Assembly: GCA_025603075.1 (NCBI GenBank)
Contig: MU626351.1
Location: 1-64,000, forward strand
Length of the DNA: 64,000 bases
Source of the DNA: Neoconidiobolus thromboides FSU 785
Taxonomy: Eukaryota > Entomophthoromycota > Entomophthoromycetes > Entomophthorales > Neoconidiobolaceae
Reading direction: 5' to 3'
Shown here: positions 36,808 through 48,966 of the stretch, one piece after another
How the letters are laid out: every line of letters begins with the position of its first letter
Position numbering within the stretch: position 1 is the first letter of the stretch
Program-made: the position numbers and the translations under genes
The notes under the pieces: generated by a model
Database searches by the model: none
What the model was told of the DNA's origin: nothing
Seen by the model: only the letters and a program-made list of their open reading frames with translations

Positions 36808-37905
36808 TCAGTTAGTAAATTTAGGATAACCGCTATACCCAACATGACGATCTTCGCCTCTGTATAAGTAAAAAGTAGAAAAATCAGTGATTTCGGATAA
36901 TTCGTTGTTGTTAAAGAAGCGTTCAGAAAGGTCTGGATTAGAGATGAATGGACGACCATGTACTATTACATCAGCTTTTCCATCTGCAATATATTTATCT
37001 CCTTCTTCGGCAGTAAAAGCACCATTAACAAAAATCTTAACATTCTTAATTAATGGAAGAATTTTTCAATATCAAGTTTATGGCCTCGATTAGTTGGATC
37101 AAAATCAGGAAGATGACGCACAAGTTGTATATAGGCAATATTACGTTTATCAAGTTCAGAAATTAAATAGCTAAATAATTCATAGGCTTCTTCTTCACTT
37201 TTTTCACCCATATCATTGTAGCCGCCACAGTGAGATAATTTAATACCAACTCTATCAGCTGAAAATACTTCATTAAAGGCATCAATAATCTCAAGGATAA
37301 ATCGAGAACGATTTTCGATACTACCACCATATTGATCAGTACGTTGGCTTGAGTGAGATTTGAGGAATTGGTGTGGTAAATAGCCATTAGCACCATGTAA
37401 TTCTATACCGTCAAATCCAACCTCTTTAGCATTAATAGCAACCTGTTTATATTTTTGTACGTATTCTTTAGGATCTTCAATTGCTCTTGGAACAGAATAA
37501 CCAGAGCTCCCCTCAAGTAAACGAAACCTCCTACCGTTAGCCTTAATAGCAGAAGGGGCTGGTGGGGCTATACCGGCATTACGTAAGGTGTTAGCAGCTC
37601 TTCATGGATGCCATATTTGTCCAAAGATGTGGCCATCATTTTCATGTACTGTATCGATTAATTTCCTCCACGCTAAAGTTTGTTCCTTGTTCCAAACTCC
37701 TGGTGCTTCAAGCCATTCGATACCTTGTGGCTCAATAAGTATAGCCTCAGTTAATAATAAACCTGGTGATACTCTTTGACGATAAAAATCGATATTTACA
37801 TTGTTTGGGACAATCCCACGATTACGAGTTAATGAACCAAGGGCTACTCGATTTTTGAGTTTTAATCCTTTGAGATCAATGATTGTTTCAAGTTTTTATT
37901 ATATG
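36808..37905 (-). pseudogene. Old Yellow Enzyme (NADH:flavin oxidoreductase) pseudogene
   Basis: The conceptual protein follows the FMN-dependent ene-reductase family: NRVALGSLTRNR, a GIEWLEAPGVW region, GHIFGQIWHP, FDGIELHGANGYL (substrate-binding His and Asn), the DQYGGSIENRSRF motif, GIKLSHCGG and VIVHGRPFISNPDL. Two lesions break it: a TGA at 37604-37602, where the family has a small residue (usually Gly) after HP, and a one-base frame change near 37055-37070, beside an A-run. The 5' end also lacks an in-frame ATG, with stops just upstream of the first conserved residues. The preserved motifs suggest recent loss. Sequencing errors could mimic one lesion but hardly all three. Confidence 0.82.
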
Positions 37906-38710
37906 ACATAGCTCTAGTTGTTTAATTCAATATAAATTAATTTTTTATTTATTTTGATAAACAATGTCACTTAATTGATTTATATATAGTAATCGGCCTA
38001 AATTAATTACTAATTAAATCTATCAATTGGTCTAAATTAAAAATTAATTTGAGTGATGGTTTGAATAAAGCTGTTAGAATTCAAACATGTATTTTTTTTC
38101 AAAATTTCTTCGGGTGCTATTTGTTTTTTTACTCTTTTTAAAGTCCTGTTCTTAAGCTTTGCCAGAATTTGTAGTTAAAATTTTATATCAAATGAATAGT
38201 TAGCCACTGAACAATTAAAGTTTAATAACTGTAATTAACTTTATTCAACTTTTATACTAAAAATTAAGATTTAAAACCTCTATTACTAAAGATCAACAAT
38301 ATAGTAAAATTGTAATTTAAACCTTAATATGATATCACTCCTTTTATTTTTTTGTTAATTTGAGCGGAAAGCTTTTAATAATTTTTTATGTATATCTTGA
38401 ATATATGCAAACTAAAGAGGCAGATTGTCGAAAAAAGTTAGTTTAACCCATCAACTTCGATTTCTATTAAAATTCTTTTGATTATACAATTTTCTTTACT
38501 CTTAATTTTAGAATAATGAGGTAAATTATTAAAATCATTTATTCATAATTCCTAACGTATTGTAAATAATATCAAAATGCTAAAATTACTGTAATATAAA
38601 TTAGTAATAAATAATAGTTTTTAGAAATCTTAAATTAATGCTTATTAATAAAATCTAAATTTTAAAGTAAAAGGATATCTCATCATTTTGGTTATTTGCT
38701 AAATCTATAT

Positions 38711-38806
38711 GGGGATGTATTTTTATGTTTAAGAATTTTACTAACAATCTTTCCACTCAAATAGTGCTTAAAAATATAAAAAGTGATGAAACCAAAAAAT
38801 ATCTCC
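38711..38806 (+). repeat. Family A miniature element
   Basis: GGGGATGTATTTTTATG...CAAAAAATATCTCC with the core TAGTGCTTAAAAATATAAA. ATAT flanks both sides. Confidence 0.85.
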
Positions 38807-39900
38807 ATATAGCATTAAAAATTGTTTTTTAAATTAAAATTTTCATACTAAACTCATTAACAAACATAGCTCTCGATTTAAAAACTGTAAGACTTTAACC
38901 AGTTAAATATCTTTTGATATATAAAACATCAATAATATCAGGTAGATTTTACTCTCCAATACAAGAAATTCTGCTATATTGAATTTTTATATCTGTCTCC
39001 ATTTTTGTACAAAGACACTTCTTCAAACCATTTACTCTTCCTTAACGATATCCTGGTCTCTTTACTATATTAAATAAATAAAAGCTTGCCTTGAAATTAA
39101 AGTAAGTTAACTGATAGGGGGGTCCTTATTGATTAATTTCTTTTAAATCAATTTTTTGATAAAAAGAATGATATTGTTAAGATATTCAATTGCTTGACAA
39201 TATAAAACAAATTCATTTGAATATATATGAGCTAGTTTTGTCCCTAGCGTTTTGCTAGAATGTCTTTGATACCCGGAAAGAGATGTACAACTTTATATAG
39301 ATTCTTTGACTATTCTTGTACCTAGAGTCTAGAATCTAAAGCCATTTTGACATTTTAGATTGTGAGATTGATACTTCTTAGTTTCTTCGAATTGCTTTAA
39401 TACATTTCTTTTTGATTTTAATGTAATTTTTTCTACTTGTTTTAATGAATCAGCTCTTTGGACTGTACACCAAGCTTATTGTAAATATTCAGCAAAAATA
39501 TTTAATGGCCCAGTAGATATTATTGATTCGCGCTATTCGCCCTTTAAAGTAAAGATGAAGGGATGAAAAGCTAGCTACTTAGTTAGAACTAAGAATGCTT
39601 ACAGAATTGATACCTTTTTGGGTTTAAGGTTCAAAAAAACATCATTAGATGATGTCTTCATTTTATTTTGACTTTTATCGGATAGTATTTGTTTTCATAA
39701 CTATATTAAAATAAGTACAACATCGCAATTACATTACGTAAGATTTAATTAATATCCTTTTTATGTATGAAATCATATAGCTTTGTTATTTAAACTATTA
39801 TATTATCTTTTTTATTCATAATAGTATAGCCCTATTATAAATGTAATAGCTTACAATTAGTCTACTTGAATTATAATATATTTTAAAGGATTCAATAAAT

Positions 39901-40000
39901 GGGGATGTATTTTCGTGTCTAAGAATTTTATTAACAATTTTTCCACTTAAATAGCGCTTGAAAAATGGAAAAAATAATGAAGTTAAAAAAAACACTCCCA
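39901..40000 (+). repeat. Family A miniature element
   Basis: GGGGATGTATTTTCGTG...AAAAAAACACTCCCA with the core TAGCGCTTGAAAAATGGA. AAAT, which is not a palindrome, precedes GGGG and follows CCC, giving a clear 4-bp duplication. Confidence 0.88.
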
Positions 40001-41416
40001 AATGATGGTTCTAATTTAATACTATAAAAATACTTTCGTAATATCAAAACCTGCTTATTTACAACTCACTCTAATTTTCTGGACTTTTTTGTCATATCCA
40101 GGCTTTATTATAATCATTGCATTATTATTTATTGATGCCCAAAATATCAAATTATCCTTTAAACATCTATCTCCGCCTCCATCCCCCATTATCACTGTCA
40201 CCTACTCCCATTGTTAGATGAAGCTTTGTGTATCTAAATTTGAATGAGTAATCTAAATATATTCAGATTGCAATAAAAGTTCTTTTTACCTAAAATAGTT
40301 TTAAAATTTTCAAAGCTTTTAAAAAGTGTGTTTATCTACTAGATGCTAATTTCAGGTTATATATGACTTGGCATCAATTAATACATCAAGTATGTATTGC
40401 TAAGATATAGAGAGGATTTGGCTTAACTTAATTAGTGATAAGAATCTGTTTATATCATTATAAATTGTAAACCTCAGTGATGGTTGGTAAAGTAATTAGT
40501 GAATTATGACTTAAAGATATACCTTACCTATATTGATTAAATTGCATAGATACTAAATATAGTTGTTTTTATAGTCTTTTTTAATAGGTTTAAAACATAT
40601 GTAAAGTAAATTTAGGTGAGAATTTAAAAAAACATAATAATCGATAATGTATCACAGAAATTAAAATAGTTTAAAGAAACAAAGAATTGATATTGAAATC
40701 AGTTTTTATCATTAGTTTTATTTTTATAATATCTTATTAATTTTCAACCTTTATAATAATTTTTCTAAGTTTGAATCAAAGATGTAATCTTTTTATTAAA
40801 CTTTTAGTTAAACATTGAATTTTAAAATAAAGACAATAAATAAGTTTACCCTGAATTCTCATACTTTAGATCTAATTGTCACAAACATGTCACGTCATGT
40901 TACTTCATGTTTAGATTAAGTTGTAAAGACTGAAAGTTAAAGTCATGATATTTAGCTTACAATGATTGGATGCAAACAAAATTAATTTCAATACTTTTTG
41001 TTATTTTCACAAGTTTAGTATTGTTCCCTTTGAATCTTCTTGGGTCATTTCGTTTTTTTTTGAGACTTTTATTAAAATTCTTTTACTCTCAATAAAACAC
41101 TTAGAAGCTTCAATTCCAAATCCTCAAAAATAAATCAATAAAGCGTTTTCACATTTGAATTTTACAACTAATAATAAAATGAACAAAATAACTCTAGATC
41201 TTGAAGACTCAACATTAAACTAGAAATCTTTTTCAACAAAACATCACTTTTAATGGTTGACTAAAAGCTTACTAATTCTATAAACCAATGAATTTCTACC
41301 TTGTGAGGTTTTAAAACTGGGCCAATAGAATAAATGCTAGAAAATAAACTGTCAAATTTCGATTATTTTCAAAAATAAAATAAAATTGATATTTCATCTT
41401 TTATAATAATAAAACA

Positions 41417-43251
41417 ATGCTTCGATTCAACTGTTTAACTAGAAATAAAGTAAAAATAACATTTAAATCAACATTATTTAATTTTAATAAAATGTAATGG
41501 TTTATTAGAACGCATTAAAGCTTACTGTCAATTCAGTACGTAACATTGTTACTGATGGTGGTTATAACCCACATGTTGCTGGTCTAAGTTATGAACAATC
41601 ACAAGTAAAAGATATTCTAAACTAAGAAAACATGCATATTAATGATATTATGTTAAAATTAACTAGTTTCGTGAAACTATTCATGATTTTGTACAGAAAG
41701 AGATTGCTCCATTAGCTCAAGAAATTGATCAAAAAAATGAGTTTCCAATGGTAAATTATTTAATATCAATAATAATTAAAAATAATAACTAAAATTTATT
41801 ATAGCATTTATGGAAACGTTTAGGAGATATGGGATTACTTGGTATTACTGCACCAGGTAATTGAAAATCATTATCAAAAAAAAGGATATTGGCTTAGATA
41901 TTTGCATTTTTAGAAAAATATGGTGGATTAGGTTTTGGCTATTTAGATCATTGTATAGCCATGGAAGAAATTTCTAGAGCTTCAGGTTCTGTTGCTTTAA
42001 GTTATGGTGCTCATTCTAACTTATGTGTCAATCAAATTGTACGTAATGGTAATCAACAACAAAAAGAAAAATATTTACCAAAGGTAATAAAAAAATAAAT
42101 ATATAATCTACAATTTAAACAGTTATATTAGTTAATCTCTGGTGAACATGTTGGTGCATTAGCTATGTCAGAACCTGGTTCCGGTTCCGATGTAGTATCT
42201 ATGAGTTTAAAAGCAGAAAAGAAAGGAGATAAATATGTTTTAAATGGAAATAAATTTTGGATCACTAATGGTCCTGATGCAAATACTTTAGTTGTTTATG
42301 CTAAAACTAAACCAGAAGCTGGACCTAAGGGGATTACTGCTTTTATTGTTGAAAAGGTAAGTAAAAGTAACAGTAAAAGAGGATATAAGTGAGGACACTA
42401 ATGAAGTTTGTTTTTAGGGATTTAAGGGCTTTTCTACTCATCAAAAATTAGATAAATTAGGAATGCGTGGTTCGAATACTTGTGAATTGGTATTTGAAGA
42501 TTGTGAAGTACCAGGTACATTTTATTTTATTAAAATTAATATTGCATTATTAATTAGTTATATTTTAATTTTGATTTTAATTAGCTGAAAACATCCTTGG
42601 TAAAGAAAATGAAGGTGTTTATGTATTAATGAGTGGATTAGATTATGAGCGTTTAGTTTTAGCTTCTGGTCCTGTCGGGTAAGTCAAAGAAATTATTAAC
42701 TATTATTATTTTAAATTCTATTTAATTATATTTAGTCTTATGCAAAATGCTATGGATGTTACTTTACCATATGTACATACTCGTAAACAATTCGGTAAAG
42801 CCATTGGTGAATTTCAGGTAAGTATTAACAATCCCATTAATTTTAAAGTTTTTTATTTTTTATCTTTTATTAGCTAGTTCAAGGTAAATTAGCAGATATG
42901 TATACCAAAGTATCCTCTACCAGATCCTATCTTTACGCAGTAGCTCGTGCTGCTGATGCAGGCAAAAGTTCAAATAAGGTAAACTTCTTTTTATTAAACT
43001 TAAATAGTAATATATATTGATCAATCTATACTTTTAATTAGGATTGTGCTGGTATTATATTATATGCAGCAGAAAGAGCTACAGAAGTAGCCTTAGATGC
43101 TATTCAGTTATTAGGTGGTAATGGATATATTAATGAATATCCAACTGGACGTATATTAAGAGATGCTAAATTATATGAAATCGGAGCAGGTACTAGTGAA
43201 ATTCGTCGTATGTTAATTGGACGAGAATTTAATAAAGAATTTAAAAATTAA
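41417..43251 (+). CDS. IVD: Isovaleryl-CoA dehydrogenase (mitochondrial)
   Basis: FAD-dependent step of leucine breakdown, oxidising isovaleryl-CoA to 3-methylcrotonyl-CoA. Eleven exons: 41417-41449, 41509-41604, 41667-41750, 41805-41856, 41914-42083, 42132-42356, 42418-42514, 42585-42678, 42736-42817, 42874-42978 and 43042-43251, giving 415 residues. The basic N-terminus ([11 protein letters not shown]) is a probable mitochondrial presequence. Signatures are [19 protein letters not shown], the [20 protein letters not shown] stretch, and [19 protein letters not shown]. Catalytic Glu is placed in [12 protein letters not shown] (about Glu274), the position used by isovaleryl-CoA dehydrogenases rather than by short- or medium-chain enzymes. 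The first small exon is inferred from frame and presequence character. Confidence 0.93.
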
Positions 43252-43313
43252 ATTGAAATAAAATTAAATTGAGTTAGATGGAGTTGTTTTTATTTTTTTT
43301 TATAACTATATTC

Positions 43314-43888
43314 TCATTGTTTTTCCCATGGTTTTAATCGTGGTTTTAATTGCGGGTCACTTGGTTTTCCTTCATTAATTTTATTGGGAATCGATTTTAT
43401 ACCTTTTGAATAAGATACTTAATCTATTTATTAAGTTATTAATATTTCTTGATTACCTGGTACTGGCTTGCCCTCTTCAATTAATTTAACAATTTGTTGA
43501 AATGTCAATTTTTCAGTTTCTAAACATTAAATATCATTCCATTAGTTTTAATAATTCACCTGGTTATTAAAGATCACCTTCTTTTATTTCTCTTTTTATT
43601 TCTCCTTTTATTTCTCCTTTTATTTCTTCATTATTGTTGTTTTGAAGGATACTAAACATTGTTAATTTGTATAAAATAATACATAAAAGAGTGTAAATTT
43701 ACTTTAAAAAATAAAATTCTTTAATCTCTTCTTCTATATCTTCTTTTGCTTCCCCAGTTTTACTCAATTTGGCTATCAATTGTTCTCTTCCTTTCTGTGT
43801 TACTGTTATTATTATTATTATTATTATTACATTATTAGCTTACTTGAAACACTAAATCATTATCAAAATCATAATCTTTATAGCTCAT
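43314..43888 (-). CDS. Small KPWE-motif protein, probable PEX39-like peroxin
   Basis: Five exons: 43888-43844, 43794-43703, 43651-43578, 43519-43457 and 43402-43314, giving 120 residues. No single frame is long, so it is easily missed. The C-terminal part reads FQQIVKLIEEGKPVPGIKSI, then IPNKINEG, and ends RLKPWEKQ. The IxxGKxxPGIxxIP and KPWE pair marks a small eukaryotic family that, as I recall, includes human C6orf226 (PEX39) and a yeast counterpart that aids PTS2 import with PEX7. The middle contains a GEIK repeat from A-rich DNA. The first intron holds a (TTA)n run. It converges on IVD (62 bp between stops) and diverges from the isomerase gene. Confidence 0.72.
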
Positions 43889-44064
43889 TATTAAAAAAAA
43901 TGCAAGTAAAAAATAAACAAAAAGTAATCAATTTACAAAACCTAACCAATATTTTACCAAGCTTAAAACTCATGGATGACGCAGTTAAATAAAATTTAAA
44001 TTCAAGATTCGAAATTCAAATTAACTATTTTTTCAAAAATTCTTTCAAAAGAAATTCGTACAAA
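43889..44064. promoter_or_regulatory. Divergent promoter, PEX39-like / MAAI
   Basis: Only 176 bp lie between the two divergent start codons, so both promoters must overlap or be very compact. No motif recognised beyond AT-rich runs. Confidence 0.5.
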
Positions 44065-45014
44065 ATGAAACCAGTCTTATACAGTTACTTTCGTTCTTCT
44101 TGTTCTGCACGTGTACGTATAGCATTAATATTAAAAGGTATTGAATATGATTATGTACCTATTCATTTAGTAGAAGGAAAACAGGTATTTTATTATTATA
44201 CGTATTCTTATTAAATAATTAAGTGATAATTGATACTAATGTTTTTTATTTTTAGAAATCCCAAGAATATTTAGATATTAATTTACAAGGCAAATTACCT
44301 TGTTTAAAAATTGGAGATAAAGTGATTTCTCAATCCTTAGCTATATTGGAATACTTAGAAGAAGTTTATCCAGGTAAGTTTTCAACTGAAATTTAACTAT
44401 AACAACTTTAATATTTCTATTTTTTATTATTAGAAAACCCATTATTACCTAAAGATCCATTTGAGAGATCAAAAGTAAATAGAACTAATGCTGATGTATA
44501 TGTTGTTTATTTATATTATTATTTAGGTTCGTTCTTTAGCTTTATCAATTGTAGCTGATATCCAACCTATTCAAAATCTAAGTGTATTAAAGAAAATTGG
44601 GGATGGTAATAAAGAATGGGCTAACTATTTCATTACTGAAGGGTTTAAAAGTAAGTTATTAATTACTTTAATATTTTATTATATTTAATAAGTAATAATG
44701 TTTATTATTATGATTAGTTTTAGAACAAGAATTAAAATCTGTACATGGTAAATATGGTTATGGGGATGCTATTACTTTATTAGATCTTTGTATTTATCCC
44801 CAAGTTTATAATGCCTTAAGGTAAATTGTTATATTATTCTATCATTCCTTTCAGTTAATAATATTAATGTTTGCTTTTATTATTTAGATTTGAAGTTGAT
44901 ATGAATGAATTTCCAATTATTAACCAAATTTATAAAAATTTGGAACAAGTTGAAGCATTTCAAAAAGGAGATTGGAAAGCTCAACCAGATACTCCAAAAG
45001 AACTTTTAAAATAA
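44065..45014 (+). CDS. Maleylacetoacetate isomerase (zeta-class GST)
   Basis: Glutathione-dependent cis-trans isomerisation of maleylacetoacetate to fumarylacetoacetate in phenylalanine/tyrosine breakdown; cytosolic. Six exons: 44065-44184, 44256-44373, 44434-44474, 44527-44650, 44718-44820 and 44888-45014, giving 210 residues, the usual length. The zeta-class active-site motif [12 protein letters not shown] sits at residues 10-21. It is followed by the glutathione-fold segments [20 protein letters not shown] and the helical C-domain with [20 protein letters not shown]. The PQVYNA stretch is typical of this enzyme. It neighbours isovaleryl-CoA dehydrogenase; both are amino-acid catabolic enzymes, but I see no sign of shared control. 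Confidence 0.94.
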
Positions 45015-45561
45015 ATCAATTTTATTGAAGTTTATTGCGTAATTAATATTGTTTTGTATTATCATATTGTATTATTAATATCTTATTATTACTATTAATA
45101 TTATTAATATTATTATTATTATTGTATATTTAAATATAAGCTCAACTATATCTTTTCTCAAAAAGGAATAGGAGATGCAAAAAGATCAATCAGGATAGTT
45201 TTATTACATGTTTCTTATTATAAAAGGATTATTTAATTTTTATTTAAATGTGAGTTTAAATAGATACATATTTAAAAAAGGGATAGAATTATAAATACAA
45301 AAAGATTAATCAAGATATTTTTATTATTTATTTTCTATTAATTGAGTATAAAATCACATTTTAATTTGACTATGAAGAACAATTATAAAAATAGCAATTT
45401 TCAACTAAAAAAAATTAAGAACATTCAAATAATCAATGAAACATAAAGAAAAAAATTTGATTTATTTAATACAAATAAATCTAATCTATTAATTAAAATC
45501 GAAAATAATGTTATTACTTTAAAATAGTTTTTTCATAACTTCATTTATTTATTGTTATATT
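45015..45561. other. AT-rich spacer
   Basis: About 550 bp with ATT/TAT microsatellite-like runs near 45060-45125. No gene seen. Confidence 0.4.
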
Positions 45562-46337
45562 ATGGCTTCAATAAATCAATGTAAATCTAATGCAATTTGC
45601 TAACAATAACAGTTAAAGCTAATATTTGATTTTATAGCATATGTAAGGGTTATACGACGAAGGATACAGGATTGTCCAGCGGTCGAATTATGTCAAGTAA
45701 AATGTGTGGATAGAGGATGTATGGTGCAACCGCCCACTGAAACTAGTTGTGCTCAAATTATTTGTGTACCTAAAAAAGAAAAGATAGCATCAACAAATAA
45801 TAATGGAGCTAATAGTTCATCGAAAGATAATATGAGTTTAGTAATTGGAGTTTCTTGTGGTGGAGCTACAGGTGTTATTATTTTAGTAGTAATAATCTCC
45901 TTTATTTGGTGGTATATTAAAAATAAAAAAAAGATTGATAAAAAAGGTGGGGTTTATAATTTTGTTAAAGTAAGTAAAACAAAGGAGAAATATAAAGAGG
46001 TAAGCATAAATAATATAATCTATGTGTTAATAACTAACTGTAGTTATAATTTTTATTTTAGATGTCAGCAAACAATTCACTTAATTCATTAAATAAAAGT
46101 CATCATACATTTTATCAAGATCCAGTAGCTATATTAAAAGGATATGATCCACTACAGGTGAAGATTAAAAGAATGGAAAGTACAAAGAAACAAAAAAAGT
46201 TAGACGATTTTAATATTGACAATTTAACTTCATTTAATACTACAGCTCCTCCTTATCATACTCAATATAATTTAAGGGATTCAGATCGATTTATTAATAC
46301 AATTAATGAGTTACAAGTGGTGGATATTAATAAATAA
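45562..46337 (+). CDS. Cysteine-rich single-pass membrane protein, possibly Opy2-like
   Basis: Three exons, 45562-45580, 45638-45999 and 46062-46337, giving 218 residues. The N-terminal part holds a short cysteine cluster (DCPAVELCQVKCVDRGCMVQ, then TSCAQIIC). A Ser/Asn linker and a membrane segment (MSLVIGVSCGGATGVIILVV plus IISFIWWYI) follow, then a basic cytosolic tail rich in Asn and Ser. Fungal Opy2, the plasma-membrane anchor of the osmostress MAPK pathway, has the same order: an N-terminal Cys cluster, one membrane pass and a cytosolic tail. I infer Opy2-like mainly from that layout and the Cys spacing. The first 19-bp exon is inferred only from frame and splice sites; no classical signal peptide results, so the start may be wrong. 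Confidence 0.5.
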
Positions 46338-46510
46338 AATCTAATGTTTTAATTATAAAATCATTGTTAGTTCAATATGATTTACAATAGATTACAATTT
46401 AATTAATTAATGATAGAATAATTAGTTTTTGTAGTTAATTTATTTTGATGTTCTTTTTGAGATTGATATTTTGACTTTATTTTTGGTAAGTTCAATTGTT
46501 AGTTTAAAAA

Positions 46511-46605
46511 TAGGGAATATGTTTTATTTCAATGTTTTTACTAAATTTTAAATTTTATACATTAAAAAATGGACAAAATAATGCAACTAAAAACGTTTAG
46601 AATCC
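46511..46605 (+). repeat. Possible degenerate family A element
   Basis: GGGAATATGTTTTATTTCAA, then TTTTTACTAAATTT and ATTAAAAAATGGACAAAATAATGCAACTAAAAA resemble the family in order. The GCGC core and right end are gone. It lies just upstream of the UBR7 gene. Confidence 0.4.
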
Positions 46606-46735
46606 TATAAATAATCTAAATTTCAATTAGTCAATAAGATTCCAATTTTATATTATGCTAAACTTATAAATGTCAATTCAAAAAAACTTTTCTTGATCGA
46701 TTTCTTTTTAATTTTATTTAAAAAACAATTTCAAA

Positions 46736-48551
46736 ATGGAAAACAAGGATCAAATTATAAACTCGAACGAAGAAGCGATTGTCACACCCTTAGAATATTT
46801 AGAACAACAACTCAAACAAGAAATTGAAGCCAAAGAAGTATTACCTGGTAAATTTCAAGAATGCACATACCATCAAGGCCATTTAAATCAACCTGTATAT
46901 GTTTGCTTAACTTGTGAGAGAGAAGATAGTAGGGAGATTAAAGAAAAAGCAGGTATATGTTATTCTTGTTCTATTGCTTGTCATTCGAAACATGAATTAT
47001 TGGAATTATTTAATAAAAGAAATTTTCGGTGTGAATGTGGGACAAAGAAGTTTCAAAATAAATGTAACTTAGAAAAGTTTATTCCTCCAGAAGAGGGAGA
47101 AGTGATCCACGGTGATGTTGATAAAAAGGGGTGGAGGAGGAAGGTAGAAGGGAATGTATATACCGAAAATTTTGATGGGATTTATTGTTGGTAAGTGGAA
47201 ATGTGTTAAGATATTGATATTTTAAATTAAACTACTATTTTGTTTTAGGTGTAAAAGAAATTATAGCCCAGAAACTGAAACAGATGATATGTTCGAATGT
47301 ATTGATTGTCAAAACTGGTTTCATCAACGATGTATTGGGATTGTAAGATTTAAGTTTTAAACTGTATATTAGATTATAAATTAAATTATATTTTTTTAAA
47401 TATAAAATATAGAATGAAATTGACGATGATGATGAATTTATTTGTTGTGATTGTACAATTAAACATCCAATCTTATTTTCTTACTTAAAGACTAGAAAAT
47501 TATGTGCATTTAAAAAAAATGAAAATATTGTGATTAATAAGAAGATTGATAAAGTGGAAAATACAACGGATAATAATAACGAATATAAAGACGAAGATAG
47601 TAAAAGCGAAATAAAAGACAATGAAGTTATAAATGATAATGATAAAAAGGAAAATAATGATAGTGAAGTAACAAAAGATGATGAAACAACAGATGATATG
47701 ATCAGTAAACAAATTAATCTTAAAAAAGAGGCTGAAATAAAGACAGTATTAAGTGATACAGCAGAGAATAAAAAAGATGAGAATGATAATAAGGATATTG
47801 TTGAAGATAAAGATAATAAAGAAGATAATAAAGATTCAACTGAACAAAAAGATACTAAAGAAAATAAAAGAGTAAGAGAAGAAAAAATGGAAGATCAAGA
47901 AGATTTAAATAGTAGTAAAGAAGCAAAAGATGAAAATGTAAATCAAAATAGTAAAGTAAGAAAAATTGATGAAAATAAAAGTATTATCTTTTGTAGAAAA
48001 CCAGGTAATATAAAACCAGTTTATCTTATATTCAATAAAATTATAATTGTAATTTAATTATTAGATATATTACCTCAAATTCGGCCTATTCATTTACTTG
48101 CTAAAGATGGATGGCGTCGAATATTTTGTAAATGCGAAGAAGTAACTTTTAATATACTAATAGTGCTATTATTAAATATTGATTTTATATAGTGCCTATT
48201 AATTTATAAAGATCAAGATATGGAACATTTGATTGATGAAGAAGAAGAATACCTTATTGAAGAAGAGGAAAGAGATGAAGAAAATGAAATCGGTAATAAT
48301 AATAGTTAACAATTAATAATGTTATATTATTATTAAATCAAAATTAATATTAACTTATTTAATTAGTCGAAACTTTATATGATGCAGGCATGAAAGCATT
48401 GTCAAGTTTACCAAGATCTCAAGCAGTACAAATTACAGATCATGTTGATATTATTCGAGCTAAAATTAAAGAGTTTATTGCACCATTTGCTCAATCAGGT
48501 AAAATTGTTACTAAAGAAGATGTCATGAATTTTTTTAATCAAAATAAATAA
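46736..48551 (+). CDS. UBR7: UBR7-like protein (UBR box plus PHD finger)
   Basis: Putative E3 ubiquitin ligase or histone-binding protein (human UBR7, fission yeast Mlo2). Six exons: 46736-47190, 47249-47342, 47413-48004, 48065-48141, 48193-48292 and 48367-48551, giving 500 residues, longer than human UBR7 (425). The UBR box spans about residues 43-112 (CTYHQGHLNQPVYVCLTCE to FRCECGTKKF) and the PHD finger about 150-198 (YCWCKRNYSPE, CIDCQNWFHQRCIG, FICCDC). Extra length comes from about 130 residues rich in Asp/Glu/Lys/Asn after the PHD finger. The C-terminus keeps the family end IKEFIAPFAQSGKIVTKEDV. Confidence 0.93.
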
Positions 48552-48966
48552 ATTTTAATCAAAATCATTTATTTATTTAAACTTTATCATTACTAACAAT
48601 TAGGGATGTTTTGATTTCATTATTTTTCCATTTTTTAGGCGCTATTTGAGTGGAAAGATTGTTAGCAAAATTCTTAAATAAAAAAATATATCCCCAATTA
48701 TTAGTTTATTACAATTGATGTTTGGATTTAATTGATATTTATATATCTGAATTTAATAAACTTTATTACATTGATATTAATAGAATTCAACTTATTAAAC
48801 TTTATTAATATTGAATTTATTTTATATTGTTTTTAATATTAATATTAAATTATATTGATTTCATTTCTATTAAGTGATAAAAATGATCAAATTAAACAAG
48901 AAGTATAAAAGTAGTATATTTAAAATTAAAACGTTATTATAAAATAAAACCCCCATTAATTAAAAT
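48552..48966. promoter_or_regulatory. Spacer between UBR7 and the NodB-domain gene
   Basis: About 415 bp. It contains one family A element (48603-48695) in the presumed promoter of the NodB-domain gene, and AT-rich runs. Confidence 0.45.
48603..48695 (-). repeat. Family A miniature element, reverse orientation
   Basis: GGGATGTTTTGATTTCATT...AAAAATATATCCCC with the core TTTTTTAGGCGCTATTTGAGTGG. ATTA occurs just before GGG and one base after CCCC. Confidence 0.82.

Larger units (their letters stand above)
37906..41416. other. Gene-free stretch upstream of IVD
   Basis: About 3.5 kb of AT-rich DNA with two family A elements (38711 and 39901). I see nothing else that can be supported. Confidence 0.5.

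Noticed and set aside
43803-43830. (TTA)n microsatellite read as coding for a poly-tyrosine run
   Set aside because: It lies inside the first intron of the KPWE-motif gene on the opposite strand, where it reads as an AAT-rich intron.
41417-45014. A catabolic gene cluster of IVD, the KPWE gene and MAAI
   Set aside because: The enzymes act in different pathways (leucine versus tyrosine), sit on different strands, and have an unrelated small gene between them. Proximity alone is not evidence of a cluster.
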